This document shows positions 1 to 10,644 of a stretch of DNA of 64,000 nt, piece after piece. This DNA comes from Armatimonadota bacterium (lineage in GTDB: Bacteria > Armatimonadota > HRBIN16). Numbering within the stretch: the stretch's first letter is position 1; every line of letters starts with the position of its first letter. The notes beneath the pieces were generated by a model that was not told the DNA's origin, searched no databases, and worked only from the letters and a program-made list of their open reading frames with translations. The DNA is taken from positions 1,133,102 to 1,197,101 of the forward strand of contig BPGU01000002.1 of assembly GCA_026003195.1 (NCBI GenBank). The letters run 5' to 3'. A program made the translations under genes and the position numbers.

Positions 1-860
1 AACTCCTTAATCTTTGCATCGGGAGATAATCCCTTAAAGGATCCCAGGGCGACACCAATGGGGAACCACCCTTCCTGGTCGGTCAGAGGCGGCTCGAAGG
101 GGGCAACCGCCTCGTACTGCTTGCCATCGGTGGTCACCACCACCACACGCATTTGCTTCATTACGCGGGTGGTCATGGTCGGTGCAGTGTAGCCACCCCG
201 ACCACCATATCCATATCCGGGCATCCCCGGCATACCGGGTACGCCGCCCGTGACGCCTCCGGTACGTCGCCCGGTGCCTGTGCCCGGTGCTCCCGGCACG
301 CCTCCCATCCCGGGAGGTGCCCCCATCCCGCCGGGGCCCATGGGCGGGCCCGCCATGCCACCCAGCATACCGCCAGCTCTGCCCGCAGCCCGTCCTGCGC
401 CTGTGGTTGCCGCACCGCCAAGCCTGCCTCCGCGTGCTCCGGCAAGTCCGCCCATTTCGGGTGCACCCATGCCGGGCGGTAGTCCCATACCTGCGCCCCT
501 GCCATATCCGCCGGTGTACAAACTGCCCGTACCGCGCGGCAATCGAACCTGAAACACCAGGTATGCATTGGGGTCGGTGGCGAAATTGCCCAGGCTGACA
601 GGCTGTTGCAGGGCGATGCGCCCTCCCTGATAGAAGCTCTGGGTGACCACCTGCAGAGAGGTGCTGCCAATGTAAACCGCCTCACCCGACTCGCGGATGT
701 CGCCGCTGCCCCATCCGCTTAACACCAGCCCCGTATCCGCTGGCTTATCTCCTTTGAAGATGATCAGCTCCTGTTGTGCCGATGCCGACAGGCACATCGC
801 TGTAGCGAACGCCGCCAGCACCACCTGTACGCTTTTTCGCAACCCTCTTGATGTTCGCAC
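1..860 (-). CDS. Glycine-rich secreted protein of unknown function (C-terminus outside window)
   Basis: A continuous minus-strand frame starts at GTG 858-860, behind a GAGGTGA ribosome site, and stays open for 286 codons to the left edge. Residues 1-29 look like a signal peptide (basic start, hydrophobic VVLAAFATAMCLSASA, then QQ). Residues 30-110 are ordinary sequence that could form a beta-rich domain. Residues 112-225 are low complexity, built from Gly, Pro, Met and Ala in short GGM/PGM-type units. Residues 230-286 return to normal composition. The gene starts 6 bp after ymdB and is probably co-transcribed with it. I do not recognise the family. The proline-rich frame seen on the opposite strand is a shadow of this repeat. 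Confidence 0.72.
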   Translation of the reverse strand, partial: MRTSRGLRKSVQVVLAAFATAMCLSASAQQELIIFKGDKPADTGLVLSGWGSGDIRESGEAVYIGSTSLQVVTQSFYQGGRIALQQPVSLGNFATDPNAYLVFQVRLPRGTGSLYTGGYGRGAGMGLPPGMGAPEMGGLAGARGGRLGGAATTGAGRAAGRAGGMLGGMAGPPMGPGGMGAPPGMGGVPGAPGTGTGRRTGGVTGGVPGMPGMPGYGYGGRGGYTAPTMTTRVMKQMRVVVVTTDGKQYEAVAPFEPPLTDQEGWFPIGVALGSFKGLSPDAKIKE

Positions 861-866
861 TTCGGT

Positions 867-1727
867 TCACCTCGTTTGCGTAGAGTGCCCTGATTCGGGT
901 GGTAGCCCTTGCTCAGCACGCAAGATGATGCCGTCTGAGTCAGGCAATGCTTGAAATCGCTGTATCTGGCAGGCACGACCGGTGTCGGCATTGGTCTCTA
1001 CAAACACGCCCTGCACTGCCGGGCGACCGCGTGCCGCCTCGAACTTCACCGGTAACTGCGAGCGGAACTTCTGTACCACCTGCTCCACCTGCATTCCTAT
1101 CACCGAGTCCAGCGCACCACACATGCCCGCGTCGGTAATATACGCCGTTCCCTGCGGCAGGATGCGAGCGTCGGCTGTCTGTACGTGTGTGTGCGTGCCG
1201 ATGACCGCACTACATCGTCCGTCCACATACCAGCCAAACGCCTGCGCCTCCGAGGTGGCTTCCGCGTGGAAGTCCACCAGCACCAGCCGGGTGGCACGCA
1301 GTACCTCTTCCAGTATAGCATCTATCGCCCGAAAGGGGCAATCCACCAGGTCCATGAACACCCTTCCGCTGAGGTTGACCACCGCCAGCTGGTGTTCCCC
1401 TGCCGGGTAGATTGCCCATCCACGCCCCGGTGCGCCCGGCGGATAGTTGGCAGGGCGCAGAATACGTGGCTCGGCATCCAGATAGGTGTACACCGCCTTT
1501 TCCTTCCACGCATGATTGCCCGTGGTCAGCACGTCGATGCCGTATCCCAGCAGTTGCGTGGCAATTTCGGCGGTGATGCCGATGCCCCCGGCTGCGTTTT
1601 CCCCGTTAGCAATCACGATGTCGGGGGCAAACTCCTTTTTTAAAAAGGGCAGGCAATGCTGAACCGCGTGGCGCCCTGCTCTGCCCACGATGTCGCCCAG
1701 AAACAGTACACGCACCACGTCGCTCAT
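867..1727 (-). CDS. ymdB: YmdB-family metallophosphoesterase (TIGR00282)
   Basis: A 286-residue calcineurin-like phosphoesterase of the YmdB/DR1281 group, which hydrolyses 2',3'-cyclic nucleotides in characterised members. The di-metal ligands are visible in order: GDIVG (Asp12), NGEN (Asn41), TGNH (Asn71/His72), DFHAE (His154) and GTHTHVQT (His179/His181). The length matches the family. Its start overlaps the rny stop by 4 bp (ATGA), so it is translationally coupled to RNase Y, the usual genomic partner. The glycine-rich gene follows within 6 bp. Confidence 0.95.
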   Translation of the reverse strand: MSDVVRVLFLGDIVGRAGRHAVQHCLPFLKKEFAPDIVIANGENAAGGIGITAEIATQLLGYGIDVLTTGNHAWKEKAVYTYLDAEPRILRPANYPPGAPGRGWAIYPAGEHQLAVVNLSGRVFMDLVDCPFRAIDAILEEVLRATRLVLVDFHAEATSEAQAFGWYVDGRCSAVIGTHTHVQTADARILPQGTAYITDAGMCGALDSVIGMQVEQVVQKFRSQLPVKFEAARGRPAVQGVFVETNADTGRACQIQRFQALPDSDGIILRAEQGLPPESGHSTQTR

Positions 1728-3265
1728 CGCGCGTACTCCACGGCGCGCGTCTCGCGGATGACCGTCACCTTAATCTGTCCGGGATACTCCATCTCCTGCT
1801 CGATCTTGTTCGCGATTTCACGCGCCAAACGCATCGCCTCCAGGTCGTCTACTTGCTCGGGCTTGACGATGAGGCGCACCTCTCGTCCTGCCTGCACAGC
1901 GAACGCCTTCTCGACGCCGGGGAAGGAGTCGGCGATTTTTTCCAAACTCTGTACCCGCTTCACGTAGTTTTCCAGCATTTCACGCCGTGCGCCCGGTCGC
2001 GCTGCCGACAGCGAGTCCGCTATCGCCACAATGAGCGCTTCGATGCTGGCAGGTTCGACATCGAAGTGATGCGCACCCGCCGCGTTTGCCACCTCTTCCG
2101 GCTCACCGTACCGACGCAGGATTTCTATGGTCAGCAGTGCGTGTGGTCCTTCCTGCTCATGGTCTGCCACTTTGCCGATATCGTGCAACAGACCTGCCCG
2201 CTTTGCCAGTGAGACATTCACGCCCAGTTCACTGGCAAGCACGCCGCAGAGATGAGCCACCTCCACACTGTGCGCCAGCACGTTCTGCCCGTAGCTAGTG
2301 CGATAGCGCATCTTCCCCAGCATTTTGACGAGCTCCGGTGCCAATCCGGTTACACCTGTCTCCAGCACCGCGCGCTCACCTGCTTCCCAGATGCGCCGTT
2401 CCACCTCCTCGCGTGCCTTCTCGACGACCTCTTCGATGCGCGCCGGGTGGATTCGTCCGTCCGCGATGAGATTGGTCAGCGCGATACGCGCTACCTCCCG
2501 CCGAATAGGATCAAAGCACGAAAGCACTACCGCTTCCGGCGTGTCGTCGATAATCAGGTCCACGCCTGTCGCAATCTCGAAGGAGCGGATGTTGCGCCCC
2601 TCTCGCCCGATGATGCGCCCCTTCATCTCGTCGCTAGGTAAAGGCACCACCGAGACGGTCGTCTCGGTCACCTGGTCTACGGCACACCGTTGCATGGCGT
2701 CAATCAATATCTCACGAGCGCGCCGCTCCCCTTCACGACGGGCTTCCTCTTCGATCTCGCGAATCAGGTGAGCCGCCTCCTGACGAGCGGTCTCCTCGAT
2801 GCCGCGCAGGAATATCTGCTTCGCCTCTTCCGGGGTCAAGCCGGAGATACGCTGCAGCTCCCGTTGCTGCTGTTCTACCAGAGCCTCTGCTTCGCGGCGC
2901 AGGTTCTCTATCTCTGCTTCTCTGGCAACCAGCTGCCTCTCCCTCCGCTCTACACCCTCCAGGCGCCGGTCAAGGGTCTCTTCCTTATGAGCCAGTCTTC
3001 GCTCTATCCTCTGTATCTCCGCGCGTTTTTCGCGGTTCTCACGTTCCGCCTCGGCGCGGATGCGGTAGGCTTCTTCTTTCGCCTCCAGCACAGCTTCTTT
3101 TTTGATTGCGTCTATCTGCTTGAGTGTCTCCTCGCGCTCTTGCTGTAGTTGAGCAAGACGCGCCTGGACCTCGTTCTCCTTCGGTAGTATCAGCGTTCGC
3201 CATAGGATGAACGTGGCGGCGGCTGCCACCACCAAACCCGTGATGGTACCAATGAATATATCCAT
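1724..3265 (-). CDS. rny: Ribonuclease Y
   Basis: A 513-residue membrane-anchored endoribonuclease that starts mRNA decay. An N-terminal membrane helix (about residues 4-24) is followed by a long charged coiled coil (about 28-190), a KH domain with [12 protein letters not shown], and an HD domain with LLHDIGK as the metal-binding core. Length and domain order are those of the family. The ribosome site is GGAGGTGAG upstream of ATG 3265. It lies 91 bp downstream of the recA 3' side of the block on the same strand and is coupled to ymdB; recA-rny-ymdB adjacency is common in Gram-positive and related phyla. Confidence 0.97.
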   Translation of the reverse strand: MDIFIGTITGLVVAAAATFILWRTLILPKENEVQARLAQLQQEREETLKQIDAIKKEAVLEAKEEAYRIRAEAERENREKRAEIQRIERRLAHKEETLDRRLEGVERRERQLVAREAEIENLRREAEALVEQQQRELQRISGLTPEEAKQIFLRGIEETARQEAAHLIREIEEEARREGERRAREILIDAMQRCAVDQVTETTVSVVPLPSDEMKGRIIGREGRNIRSFEIATGVDLIIDDTPEAVVLSCFDPIRREVARIALTNLIADGRIHPARIEEVVEKAREEVERRIWEAGERAVLETGVTGLAPELVKMLGKMRYRTSYGQNVLAHSVEVAHLCGVLASELGVNVSLAKRAGLLHDIGKVADHEQEGPHALLTIEILRRYGEPEEVANAAGAHHFDVEPASIEALIVAIADSLSAARPGARREMLENYVKRVQSLEKIADSFPGVEKAFAVQAGREVRLIVKPEQVDDLEAMRLAREIANKIEQEMEYPGQIKVTVIRETRAVEYAR

Positions 3266-3356
3266 GACCTTCTCTCACCTCCAGGCTCGCGGAGGAGTCC
3301 AGAGGATGAGCGAAAGGCTTCGGAAAAGGTTACCCTGTTACCGTTATACAGGTTAA

Positions 3357-4400
3357 TTACTCGACAGCTTCTGCGATTTCCTCTAGGGGAGCTGCAGAGG
3401 CTGTGGGTACCGCTCCCCCCGAACGGATACGGGCTTCAATCTCATCGGCGATGTCGGGGTGTTCCTCCAGAAAAGTGCGAGCGTTTTCCCGCCCCTGCCC
3501 CAGACGGATGTCGCCGTAGGTGAACCAAGTGCCCGATTTGGTAATGATGCCGCTTTCCACACCCAGGTCCAGGATGCCACCCACGCGCGAAATGCCCTTG
3601 CCAAAGAGGATGTCGAACTCCGCTTGCTTGAAGGGAGGAGCCACTTTGTTCTTCACCACCTTCACGCGCGTGCGTGCACCGATGACCTCTGTGCCTTGCT
3701 TGATGGTGTCCACGCGGCGTACTTCCAAACGCACGCTTGCCCAGAACTTCAGCGCACGCCCACCGGGTGTGGTCTCGGGATTGCCGTAGGCAATGCCGAT
3801 TTTCTCACGCAGCTGGTTGATGAAAATCGCTACCGTACCCGTCTTGGACACTGAACCACCGATTTTACGCAGTGCCTGGCTCATCAATCGCGCCTGCATC
3901 CCCACGTGCGCATCGCCCATATCGCCTTCGATCTCCGCACGGGGAACCAGTGCCGCCACTGAGTCGAGCACGACCACGTCAATCGCGCCGGTGCGAATCA
4001 GTGCGTCCATAATCTCCAGCGCCTCTTCGCCGGTGCCCGGTTGCGAGACGTACAGCTGGTCTATCTGCACGCCTATCGCGCGAGCATACTCGGGGTCCAG
4101 AGCGTGCTCGGCGTCCACGAAAGCACAAATCCCACCACGCTTCTGTGCCTCAGCGATAATCTGCAGGGCGAGGGTGGTTTTGCCCGAAGACTCCGTACCG
4201 TAGATTTCCACAATGCGTCCCCGCGGCACCCCACCAACGCCGATAGCCATATCCAGCGCGATGGAGCCTGTGGGAATGGCTTCAATTTGCATGCGGGCGG
4301 CATCGCCCAGCCGCATGACGGAGCCTTTGCCAAACTGCTTCTCTATCTGAGTCAGCGCCTGTTCCAGAACCTTTTGCTTCTGTGCGGTTTCCACGCGCAT
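3357..4400 (-). CDS. recA: Recombinase RecA
   Basis: A 347-residue RecA: the DNA-dependent ATPase for strand exchange and the co-protease of the SOS response. Walker A is GTESSGKT (residues 68-75); Walker B ([11 protein letters not shown]) and the loop-2 region (NQLREKIG.. NPETTPGG) are intact. The C-terminal tail is acidic and ends in LEEIAEAVE. The start ATG at 4400 has AAGGAG 5 nt upstream. A good sigma-70-type promoter lies about 40-60 bp upstream. No clear LexA-type palindrome could be picked out by eye. Confidence 0.99.
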   Translation of the reverse strand: MRVETAQKQKVLEQALTQIEKQFGKGSVMRLGDAARMQIEAIPTGSIALDMAIGVGGVPRGRIVEIYGTESSGKTTLALQIIAEAQKRGGICAFVDAEHALDPEYARAIGVQIDQLYVSQPGTGEEALEIMDALIRTGAIDVVVLDSVAALVPRAEIEGDMGDAHVGMQARLMSQALRKIGGSVSKTGTVAIFINQLREKIGIAYGNPETTPGGRALKFWASVRLEVRRVDTIKQGTEVIGARTRVKVVKNKVAPPFKQAEFDILFGKGISRVGGILDLGVESGIITKSGTWFTYGDIRLGQGRENARTFLEEHPDIADEIEARIRSGGAVPTASAAPLEEIAEAVE

Positions 4401-4434
4401 TCGCTCCTTTACCAGAAGATTGTATACCTAAAGG

Positions 4435-4463
4435 ATTATAGCATATTGCACAAGCCCTGTAAA
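4435..4463 (-). promoter_or_regulatory. recA promoter, TTTACA-N17-TATAAT
   Basis: On the minus strand TTTACA (4463-4458) and TATAAT (4440-4435) are separated by 17 bp and point at recA. The expected transcription start is near 4428, which leaves a leader of about 28 nt carrying the AAGGAG ribosome site. Confidence 0.65.
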
Positions 4464-4559
4464 GGTGCGGTGGGATTTCTTTTTTCGACGGGGGATGAGG
4501 TTTTCCTCTTTGGAAGTAGGCGCACCCTGAAGGCAACACTCCGTGCGAGCCGAGTCTGT

Positions 4560-4643
4560 GTCCTTGCGAGGGGGGCTCTCCCCCAAAGCAACTCTCCTCC
4601 CTGCAGGAAGAGATTGCTCCGCCGCTGCGCGGCTCGCAAGGAC
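4560..4643. repeat. Dispersed palindromic repeat, family 1 copy a
   Basis: An imperfect palindrome of about 84 bp, opening with GTCCTTGCGAG and closing with CTCGCAAGGAC, with inner arms around AAGCAA and GATTGCT. A second copy with the same ends and inner blocks lies at 55636-55718. It resembles the REP-like 'cattgcgag...gaagcaatc' hairpins seen in many bacterial genomes. It sits between the recA promoter and the 3' end of the convergently placed block, with no open reading frame. Confidence 0.78.
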
Positions 4644-4693
4644 GCTCTGTTTCGGCTTTCGGGAGGCTCGTCTCCCGCAAGTTCACAGGTCAC

Positions 4694-5893
4694 TTACACT
4701 TTGCGTCGGCGCAGGAGCAACCCGGCAACACCGGCTCCGAGAATCGCCAGAGATGCCGGCTCGGGCACTGCCAGATAGATATCCAGGCGGTCTATGGTGC
4801 CTGCAGGAGATGCCGGTGTGTGTCCGCTGACCACAAACAACAACAGCTTGCCGTCCTGCGTTTGATAGGGGAATGCGTTGATGAAGTTGTGCTTGTACTC
4901 GCCGAGGTCTACACCGTCTTCGGTGACGCCCGACCCGTCGATTTGCAGTACTTCCGTACCATCCAGTGTGGTCAGGAACAACCTGTTGGTCTCGGTGGTC
5001 ACGGTAGCAGGGCGGCGGTTAAACGCCAGCATGTCGCCCAGTGTGGGAAACACCTGCGAGGCGGGAATATAGCTCACCGTCGCTTCCTGCAAGTTTCCTT
5101 CGTCCACAGAGACAATGGTGGAAAGGGCACTGTAGCTATCCACACCTGTGCGCTCGGCTTTGAAGATGCCATCGTTCGCGTCGTTGGAGGCACGATGGAT
5201 GTACACATCCCCGTTGGGCGCGAAGGCAATGTCACGCAGGAAGGTCGGCGCCACTGCATTGGAGCTGCCCAGCAGTGCTCCGGTTTCCAGGGAAAACCGC
5301 TTGATGGGCTGGGGGGCAGTGGTGTTGAGTGCAGCTAGAGCCAGGCTGGGTCCCGAACCATCATAGCCGGGGTCTATCTCGATAGTATCATAGCGAGCCA
5401 CACCCGCCTCGGTCAACGAGAGAATGCCATCCCCTGCCCAATTGGTCACCAGCGTACCATCCAGGGTGAACTTACGGATGGCGCTATCGGGGCTGCTTCC
5501 CTGGCCGAGCCCGGTTCCCAGATAGAGGAAACCGTTGTGGTACAGCAAACGGGTATCTCTGCCGCCACCCGCTGCCGAGACCGCGATGATTCGGCTGACC
5601 CCTGGCGTGGCGGAGTTCACCGTGCCGCTGGGCAGGCTCAGTACGTTTTCAATACGCACAACACCTACCGTACCCAGACCGGACTGCGAGCGAAAGCCAG
5701 CCAGATAGGCGTTCGCTCCGTCAAACGTCACATCGATCGCCGCGTCACCTGCTCCGCTGGCAGAGCCATCGAACAGAGCGGACACATTAAAAGCCTTGAG
5801 GTGTTTGAACACCGGCTGTGCTTGCACAGAGGAGAACAGCAGACCTGCTGCGAGAACAAGCACAGCGAGTCGGCAAAGTGCTGAGCGGAACAT
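4694..5893 (-). CDS. Secreted PEP-CTERM protein, probably beta-propeller-like
   Basis: A 399-residue exported protein. I place the start at ATG 5893 because GGAAAGGAG sits 7 nt upstream and the next 23 residues form a signal peptide (MFRSALCRLAVLVLAAGLLFSSVQAQ); the longer frame to 6010 lacks this. The C-terminus (VPEPASLAILGAGVAGLLL then RRRKV) is a textbook PEP-CTERM sorting signal: VPEP, a membrane helix and a basic tail, recognised by an exosortase and usually linked to exopolysaccharide. The body has recurring short strands (GNGFLYLGTGLG, PNGDVYIHRAS, TNRLFLTTLDG) that suggest a propeller; this is inference. No exosortase gene is in the window. It interrupts the cinA-recA neighbourhood. 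Confidence 0.88.
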   Translation of the reverse strand: MFRSALCRLAVLVLAAGLLFSSVQAQPVFKHLKAFNVSALFDGSASGAGDAAIDVTFDGANAYLAGFRSQSGLGTVGVVRIENVLSLPSGTVNSATPGVSRIIAVSAAGGGRDTRLLYHNGFLYLGTGLGQGSSPDSAIRKFTLDGTLVTNWAGDGILSLTEAGVARYDTIEIDPGYDGSGPSLALAALNTTAPQPIKRFSLETGALLGSSNAVAPTFLRDIAFAPNGDVYIHRASNDANDGIFKAERTGVDSYSALSTIVSVDEGNLQEATVSYIPASQVFPTLGDMLAFNRRPATVTTETNRLFLTTLDGTEVLQIDGSGVTEDGVDLGEYKHNFINAFPYQTQDGKLLLFVVSGHTPASPAGTIDRLDIYLAVPEPASLAILGAGVAGLLLRRRKV

Positions 5894-6029
5894 TTCCAGC
5901 CTCCTTTCCTCATGGTTTGTTATATAACGCCGGCGGATATTATTATAGAGGTTATGGTAAAGTAATGCTCCTCGTACTTTTACCGGTTTTTGTGGTGCCC
6001 GAATGGACATTATCCTGGCACTCGTAGCT

Positions 6030-6602
6030 TTAGCTCGTGCTCAGCGGGAACTCCCGCACCGGGGTATACACCGAGCCGTCGGGATGCAGCACACTCTGCA
6101 TCAGCACAAAAGAGTGTACCTCTACCCCTCCCAGCGGCTCGTCGGGCAGAGCTTCGAGGAGCCTCTGAACCACCTGTGCCGGCGGTGGCTCCTTGATCCG
6201 CGCCAGGGTGATATGCGAGCGGAAAGGTTTGTCTTCTGGGACAAAGCCGCGCTGGCGCAGGTCCTGTTCCAGGTGATGTGCCAGATGGTAGAGGGGTTCC
6301 ACAGGTTCCTCGACGCCTACCCACAGCACCCTGGCGCGGCGCATGTCGGGGAATACTCCAGCGCCCCGTACCACAAAACGGAAAACGGAATGCCGCTCGG
6401 CGACAGATTGTCCTGCCTCTATCGCCTGTCGCAAGCCCTTCTCGTCCTGTTCACCGAGGAAGCGCAGAGTCAGGTGCAGGTTTTCTGTCTTCACCCATGA
6501 GATGCGCTGTCCCGCCAGCGCACGCTTCATCGCTTCCTGCACCAGCGCAACACGCTGTCTGGTGTGGTCGTCCAGTAATACGGCGAAGAACAGGCGCATC
6601 AT
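6030..6602 (-). CDS. thpR: RNA 2',3'-cyclic phosphodiesterase (2H/LigT family)
   Basis: A 190-residue 2H phosphoesterase. The two catalytic HxT motifs are HLT (His43-Thr45) and HIT (His130-Thr132), about 87 residues apart as expected. Members open 2',3'-cyclic phosphates on RNA ends and show 2'-5' RNA ligase activity. ATG 6602 is chosen because it overlaps the cinA stop by 4 bp (ATGA) with GGAG upstream; a longer frame to 6650 has no ribosome site. It is the last gene of the acnA-cinA-thpR string; cinA-thpR pairing is common. Confidence 0.92.
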   Translation of the reverse strand: MMRLFFAVLLDDHTRQRVALVQEAMKRALAGQRISWVKTENLHLTLRFLGEQDEKGLRQAIEAGQSVAERHSVFRFVVRGAGVFPDMRRARVLWVGVEEPVEPLYHLAHHLEQDLRQRGFVPEDKPFRSHITLARIKEPPPAQVVQRLLEALPDEPLGGVEVHSFVLMQSVLHPDGSVYTPVREFPLSTS

Positions 6603-7834
6603 AACAGCTCCTCTCGCAGCATCACCAGAGCCGCCTGGGACGCGCGCCACTTCACTTCGCTGCGCCTGCCGATGAACCGGTGCTCCGCCACGCGCGTTCC
6701 CTTCTCTGAAGCAACGGCGATATACACCAGTCCTACCGGTTTTTCCGGTGTGCCGCCAGTCGGACCGGCGATGCCCGTTGTGCCGATGCCAAAGTGTGCA
6801 CCGGTGAGGCGACGGATGCCTTCCGCCATCGCCCGGGCGGTGGGTTCGCTGACTGCGCCGTGCTGCTGTAGGGTCTCTTCTGGCACGCCCAGCAACTGTG
6901 TCTTCAGGGCGTTACTGTAGGCGACTACTCCCCCTATCAGGGCTTTGGAGCTGCCGGGCACTTCTGTCAGCCGATGTCCAATCAGCCCGCCGGTGCAGGA
7001 CTCGGCAACTGCCACAGTGGCTTCCTTTGCCCACAGCAACTCCATCACCGCCTGTTCCAGGGTCTGGTCGTCCACCCCATACACCGCACTTCCCAATCGC
7101 TCGCGGATTTGAGCCTCTCTCTCAGCAATCATCGCTTGAGCTTGTTCAGGGGAGGGTGCACTGGCGGTGATGCGCAGATGAACCTCACCTGTTTTCGCAT
7201 AGGGCGCTACAGTGGGATTGGAATCCTCCATCAGATCTTTGATACGGTCTTCCACCAGCGATTCACCCATGCCACACACGCGCAGGATGCGTGACAGGAT
7301 GACCCCCGGCTCACCCCCTGCCCTCTCGCGCAAGTAAGGCAGCACGTGATTCTGAAACATGGGGATCAGTTCCGCAGGAGGACCGGGCAGGGCAATAATG
7401 GCTTTTCCGTCTTTTTCGGCGACCAGACCGGGCGCGGTGCCGTTGGGGTTGGGCAGCGGGCGAGCACATGCCGGGCGATACGCCTGCCGGAGGATGCTGT
7501 TGACCATCGGGTAGCGACGCTGCTGGAACTTCTGCTGCAGCTCCTGCTGGAGATCATGGTCCAGGATAAGCGGCTCATCCAGCGCAGCAGCGATGCCTTC
7601 GCGCGTCAGGTCATCCATGGTGGGTCCTAAACCGCCAATGGTGATGACCACATCTGCTCGTGAAAGCGCGAGCTGGAGCGTTTGCGTGAGCCGTTCCAGA
7701 TTGTCTCCAACCGTCTGCCGATACAGCACTCTATAACCGACAGAGGGTAGCGCCGCGCTGATAAAGGCAGCGTTGCTATCCACAATCTGCCCCATCAGCA
7801 GCTCTGTACCTACTGAGACGATCTCTGCGATCAT
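6599..7834 (-). CDS. cinA: CinA-like nicotinamide-nucleotide amidase / competence-damage protein
   Basis: A 411-residue protein with both classic halves. An N-terminal MoaB/molybdopterin-binding-like domain starts with [19 protein letters not shown] and has the [13 protein letters not shown] signature. The C-terminal CinA domain (from about residue 250) has [11 protein letters not shown] and [18 protein letters not shown], the deamidase site that recycles NMN to nicotinate mononucleotide. The N-terminal domain of such two-domain proteins can act as an ADP-ribose pyrophosphatase. It overlaps acnA by 4 bp and thpR by 4 bp, so the three are translationally coupled. Confidence 0.96.
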   Translation of the reverse strand: MIAEIVSVGTELLMGQIVDSNAAFISAALPSVGYRVLYRQTVGDNLERLTQTLQLALSRADVVITIGGLGPTMDDLTREGIAAALDEPLILDHDLQQELQQKFQQRRYPMVNSILRQAYRPACARPLPNPNGTAPGLVAEKDGKAIIALPGPPAELIPMFQNHVLPYLRERAGGEPGVILSRILRVCGMGESLVEDRIKDLMEDSNPTVAPYAKTGEVHLRITASAPSPEQAQAMIAEREAQIRERLGSAVYGVDDQTLEQAVMELLWAKEATVAVAESCTGGLIGHRLTEVPGSSKALIGGVVAYSNALKTQLLGVPEETLQQHGAVSEPTARAMAEGIRRLTGAHFGIGTTGIAGPTGGTPEKPVGLVYIAVASEKGTRVAEHRFIGRRSEVKWRASQAALVMLREELL

Positions 7835-10530
7835 GATCTTTCACCTTTTGCTATCTGGCGTAGCACCATCGGCAGAATGCCTCCGTGCTTATAGTACTCC
7901 ACCTCCACTGGCGTGTCAATGCGTGCGATGGCGTGGAAGCGTTTCTCATTGCCTGTCTCATCGCGGACGACAACAGTGACCTCGCAACGCGGCTGCAGGT
8001 TCTGAAGACCCAGCACCGTATATCTCTCACGACCTGTCAGCCCCAGCGTCTCGCGATTCTCGCCCGGCAGGAACTGCAGAGGCAAGACGCCCATCCCCAC
8101 CAGATTGCTGCGGTGAATGCGCTCGAAGCTCTCCGCCAGCACCGCCTTGACCCCCAGCAGAATCGTACCCTTCGCTGCCCAGTCGCGCGAGGAGCCAGAT
8201 CCATACTCCTTGCCTGCGATCACTATCAGCGGGATGCCTGCCTGCTTGTAGCGCATCGCCGCTTCGTAGATGGGCAGAGTCTCCCCCGAGGGGAAGTGGA
8301 TGGTAATGCCTCCCTCTGTGCCGGGTAGCAAAAGGTTCTTAATGCGGATGTTGGCAAAGGTACCACGCATCATCACCTCGTGGTTGCCGCGCCGCGAGCC
8401 GTAGGAATTGAACTCCTGAGGCTGTACACCGCGTGCTATCAGGTATTGCCCTGCCGGACTGCTCACCGCGATAGAACCAGCGGGAGAGATATGGTCGGTG
8501 GTAATGGAGTCACCGAACACTGCCAGCACGTAAGCATCGTGAATATCGCTGAGCGGCGCGGGCTCAGAGGACAGATTCACGAAGTAGGGTGGCTCCTGGA
8601 TGTAGGTGGAGCTGGGGTTCCAGCTGTACAGCTCGCCCTCAGGTACGGGCAGCTCCTGCCAGAACTTGTCGCCCGCAAACACCCGCGCATACTGCCTGCG
8701 AAACATCTCCGCATCCAGCGATTGCTGAATCTGCTGCCGAATCTCTTCCTGCGAGGGCCAGATGTCCCGCAGGTAGACGGGTTGCCCCTCCTTGTCCATG
8801 CCCAGTGGTTCATGGTACAGATCGATATGCACCGTGCCTGCCAGCGCGTACGCAACCACCAGCATGGGCGAAGCCAGATAGTTGGCACGCACCACGGGGT
8901 TGATGCGCCCCTCGAAGTTGCGGTTGCCACTGAGCACGGCAGCCACCACCAAGTTGCCTTCTTTGACCGCTGTCGCAATGGGCTCAGGTACGGGACCGCT
9001 ATTGCCGATGCATGTGGTGCATCCATAGCCCACCACATGGAACCGCAGCTGCTCCAGGTAGGGTATCAGCCCAGACGCTTGCAGGTAGTCGGTGACCACA
9101 CGCGAGCCGGGTGCCAGGCTGGTCTTTACCCAGGGCTTCACCTGCAGTCCTTTCTCCACCGCTTTTTTCGCCAGCAAGCCTGCACCAATCATCACTGAGG
9201 GGTTACTGGTGTTGGTGCAGCTGGTGATGGCGGCAATCACCACATCGCCGTGCGTGAGGCTATAGTCCGCCCCTTCTACCGGCGCGCGTCTTTCCACCTG
9301 TGCTTCGCTCAGTTCGAAGCCACGCTCCTTGACAGGTGCTCGCAGACTGATAGCAAAAGACTTCTTCACCTCGCGCAGAGGCACCCGGTCGTGGGGGCGC
9401 TTGGGACCGGCAAGACTGGGTTCTACGCTACTCAGGTCCAGCTCCAGCACGTCGCTAAAGAGAGGCTCGGGAGCATCGTCGGTACGGAACAGCAGGTTCT
9501 CCTTGCAATATCGCTCCGCCAGTTCCACCACCTCATCCGGTCTACCGGTCTGACGCAGGTAGGTGATGGTCTCGGCATCCACCGGGAAAAAGCCCATTGT
9601 TGCGCCGTATTCCGGCGCCATATTCGCCAGGGTAGCGCGGTCGGGCAGACTGAGACGGCTGACACCATCGCCGGTGAATTCTACAAACTTCCCCACGACC
9701 CCTTTCTGGCGTAGCATCTGCGTGACGGTCAACACCAGGTCTGTAGCAGTGGCTCCTTCAGGAAGTTCACCCGTTAACCGGAAGCCCACCACTTCTGGCG
9801 TCAGCATATAGTAGGGCTGTCCCAGCATCACCGCCTCTGCTTCAATGCCTCCTACACCCCAGCCCAGCACGCCCAGACCGTTGATCATGGTGGTGTGGCT
9901 ATCGGTTCCTACCAGCGTGTCAGGATAGGCGGTGAGTGTACCATGGTGCTCGCGCAGATGCACCAGCGGCGAGAGGTACTCCAGATTGACCTGATGCACG
10001 ATACCCATGCCCGGCGGTACGATGCGGAAGTTGCTGAAAGCCGATTGCGCCCAGCGCAAAAAGACATAACGCTCCGCGTTGCGCCGATACTCTATCTCCA
10101 CGTTTTTCTCCACAGCGTCTGGCGTGCCAAACACATCCACCTGCACCGAGTGGTCAATCACCAGGTCCACCGGCACGATGGGGTTAATCTTCATCGGGTC
10201 ACCCCCCAGACGCTGCATGGCGGAGCGCATCGCCGCCAGGTCTACCACGGCGGGTACACCGGTGAAATCCTGCATCACCACGCGAGCGGGCATGAAAGCG
10301 ATTTCGCGTGCCTCACCGCCGCCAGACCATCGCGCCAGGGCAAGGATGTCTTCTGCAGTGATGATTTCGCCATCCTCATGACGCAACAGGTTCTCCAGCA
10401 GCACGCGAATGGAGTAGGGAAGTCGGTCCAGACCGACGATGCCCTCTCGCTGCAAAGCAGCTAAACGGTAAAAGGTGACCTCACCGGCAGAAGTGTGAAG
10501 CCGATCTTTGGATGAAAAGGTATTTTTCAT
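7831..10530 (-). CDS. acnA: Aconitate hydratase AcnA
   Basis: An 899-residue aconitase interconverting citrate and isocitrate in the TCA cycle. The three [4Fe-4S] cysteines are in SCTNTSNP and [13 protein letters not shown]. The swivel domain near the C-terminus carries [16 protein letters not shown] prefer ATG 10530 (AGGGGAG 6-7 nt upstream, [11 protein letters not shown] as in other AcnA) over ATG 10563, which has no ribosome site. It leads the acnA-cinA-thpR operon; an unusual partner for cinA, so the link is probably transcriptional rather than functional. Confidence 0.97.
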   Translation of the reverse strand: MKNTFSSKDRLHTSAGEVTFYRLAALQREGIVGLDRLPYSIRVLLENLLRHEDGEIITAEDILALARWSGGGEAREIAFMPARVVMQDFTGVPAVVDLAAMRSAMQRLGGDPMKINPIVPVDLVIDHSVQVDVFGTPDAVEKNVEIEYRRNAERYVFLRWAQSAFSNFRIVPPGMGIVHQVNLEYLSPLVHLREHHGTLTAYPDTLVGTDSHTTMINGLGVLGWGVGGIEAEAVMLGQPYYMLTPEVVGFRLTGELPEGATATDLVLTVTQMLRQKGVVGKFVEFTGDGVSRLSLPDRATLANMAPEYGATMGFFPVDAETITYLRQTGRPDEVVELAERYCKENLLFRTDDAPEPLFSDVLELDLSSVEPSLAGPKRPHDRVPLREVKKSFAISLRAPVKERGFELSEAQVERRAPVEGADYSLTHGDVVIAAITSCTNTSNPSVMIGAGLLAKKAVEKGLQVKPWVKTSLAPGSRVVTDYLQASGLIPYLEQLRFHVVGYGCTTCIGNSGPVPEPIATAVKEGNLVVAAVLSGNRNFEGRINPVVRANYLASPMLVVAYALAGTVHIDLYHEPLGMDKEGQPVYLRDIWPSQEEIRQQIQQSLDAEMFRRQYARVFAGDKFWQELPVPEGELYSWNPSSTYIQEPPYFVNLSSEPAPLSDIHDAYVLAVFGDSITTDHISPAGSIAVSSPAGQYLIARGVQPQEFNSYGSRRGNHEVMMRGTFANIRIKNLLLPGTEGGITIHFPSGETLPIYEAAMRYKQAGIPLIVIAGKEYGSGSSRDWAAKGTILLGVKAVLAESFERIHRSNLVGMGVLPLQFLPGENRETLGLTGRERYTVLGLQNLQPRCEVTVVVRDETGNEKRFHAIARIDTPVEVEYYKHGGILPMVLRQIAKGERS

Positions 10531-10601
10531 GTGTCGCTCCCCTCGGTCCAGGCTTTCTGTCATATTTTACCAGAACCCTGTATCCCGTCTCCAGATAGTG
10601 C

Positions 10602-10607
10602 TATAAT
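10602..10607 (+). promoter_or_regulatory. -10 box of epimerase promoter
   Basis: TATAAT lies in the 114-bp divergent gap between acnA and the epimerase, about 37 bp before the epimerase start. No good -35 box was found at 16-18 bp spacing. Confidence 0.4.
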
Positions 10608-10644
10608 ACACAGACGAGACAGAGCGTAGGAGGACGATGCGAAA

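Noticed and set aside
250..552. Proline-rich 100-codon frame on the plus strand
   Set aside because: Complement of the glycine codons of the minus-strand secreted protein, which has a signal peptide and ribosome site.
4401..4434. SOS (LexA) box at recA
   Set aside because: No dyad matching known LexA consensus types could be seen in the recA leader, though Armatimonadota boxes may differ.
5894..6010. N-terminal extension of the PEP-CTERM gene to 6010
   Set aside because: The extension precedes a complete signal peptide and lacks a ribosome site; ATG 5893 has a strong one.
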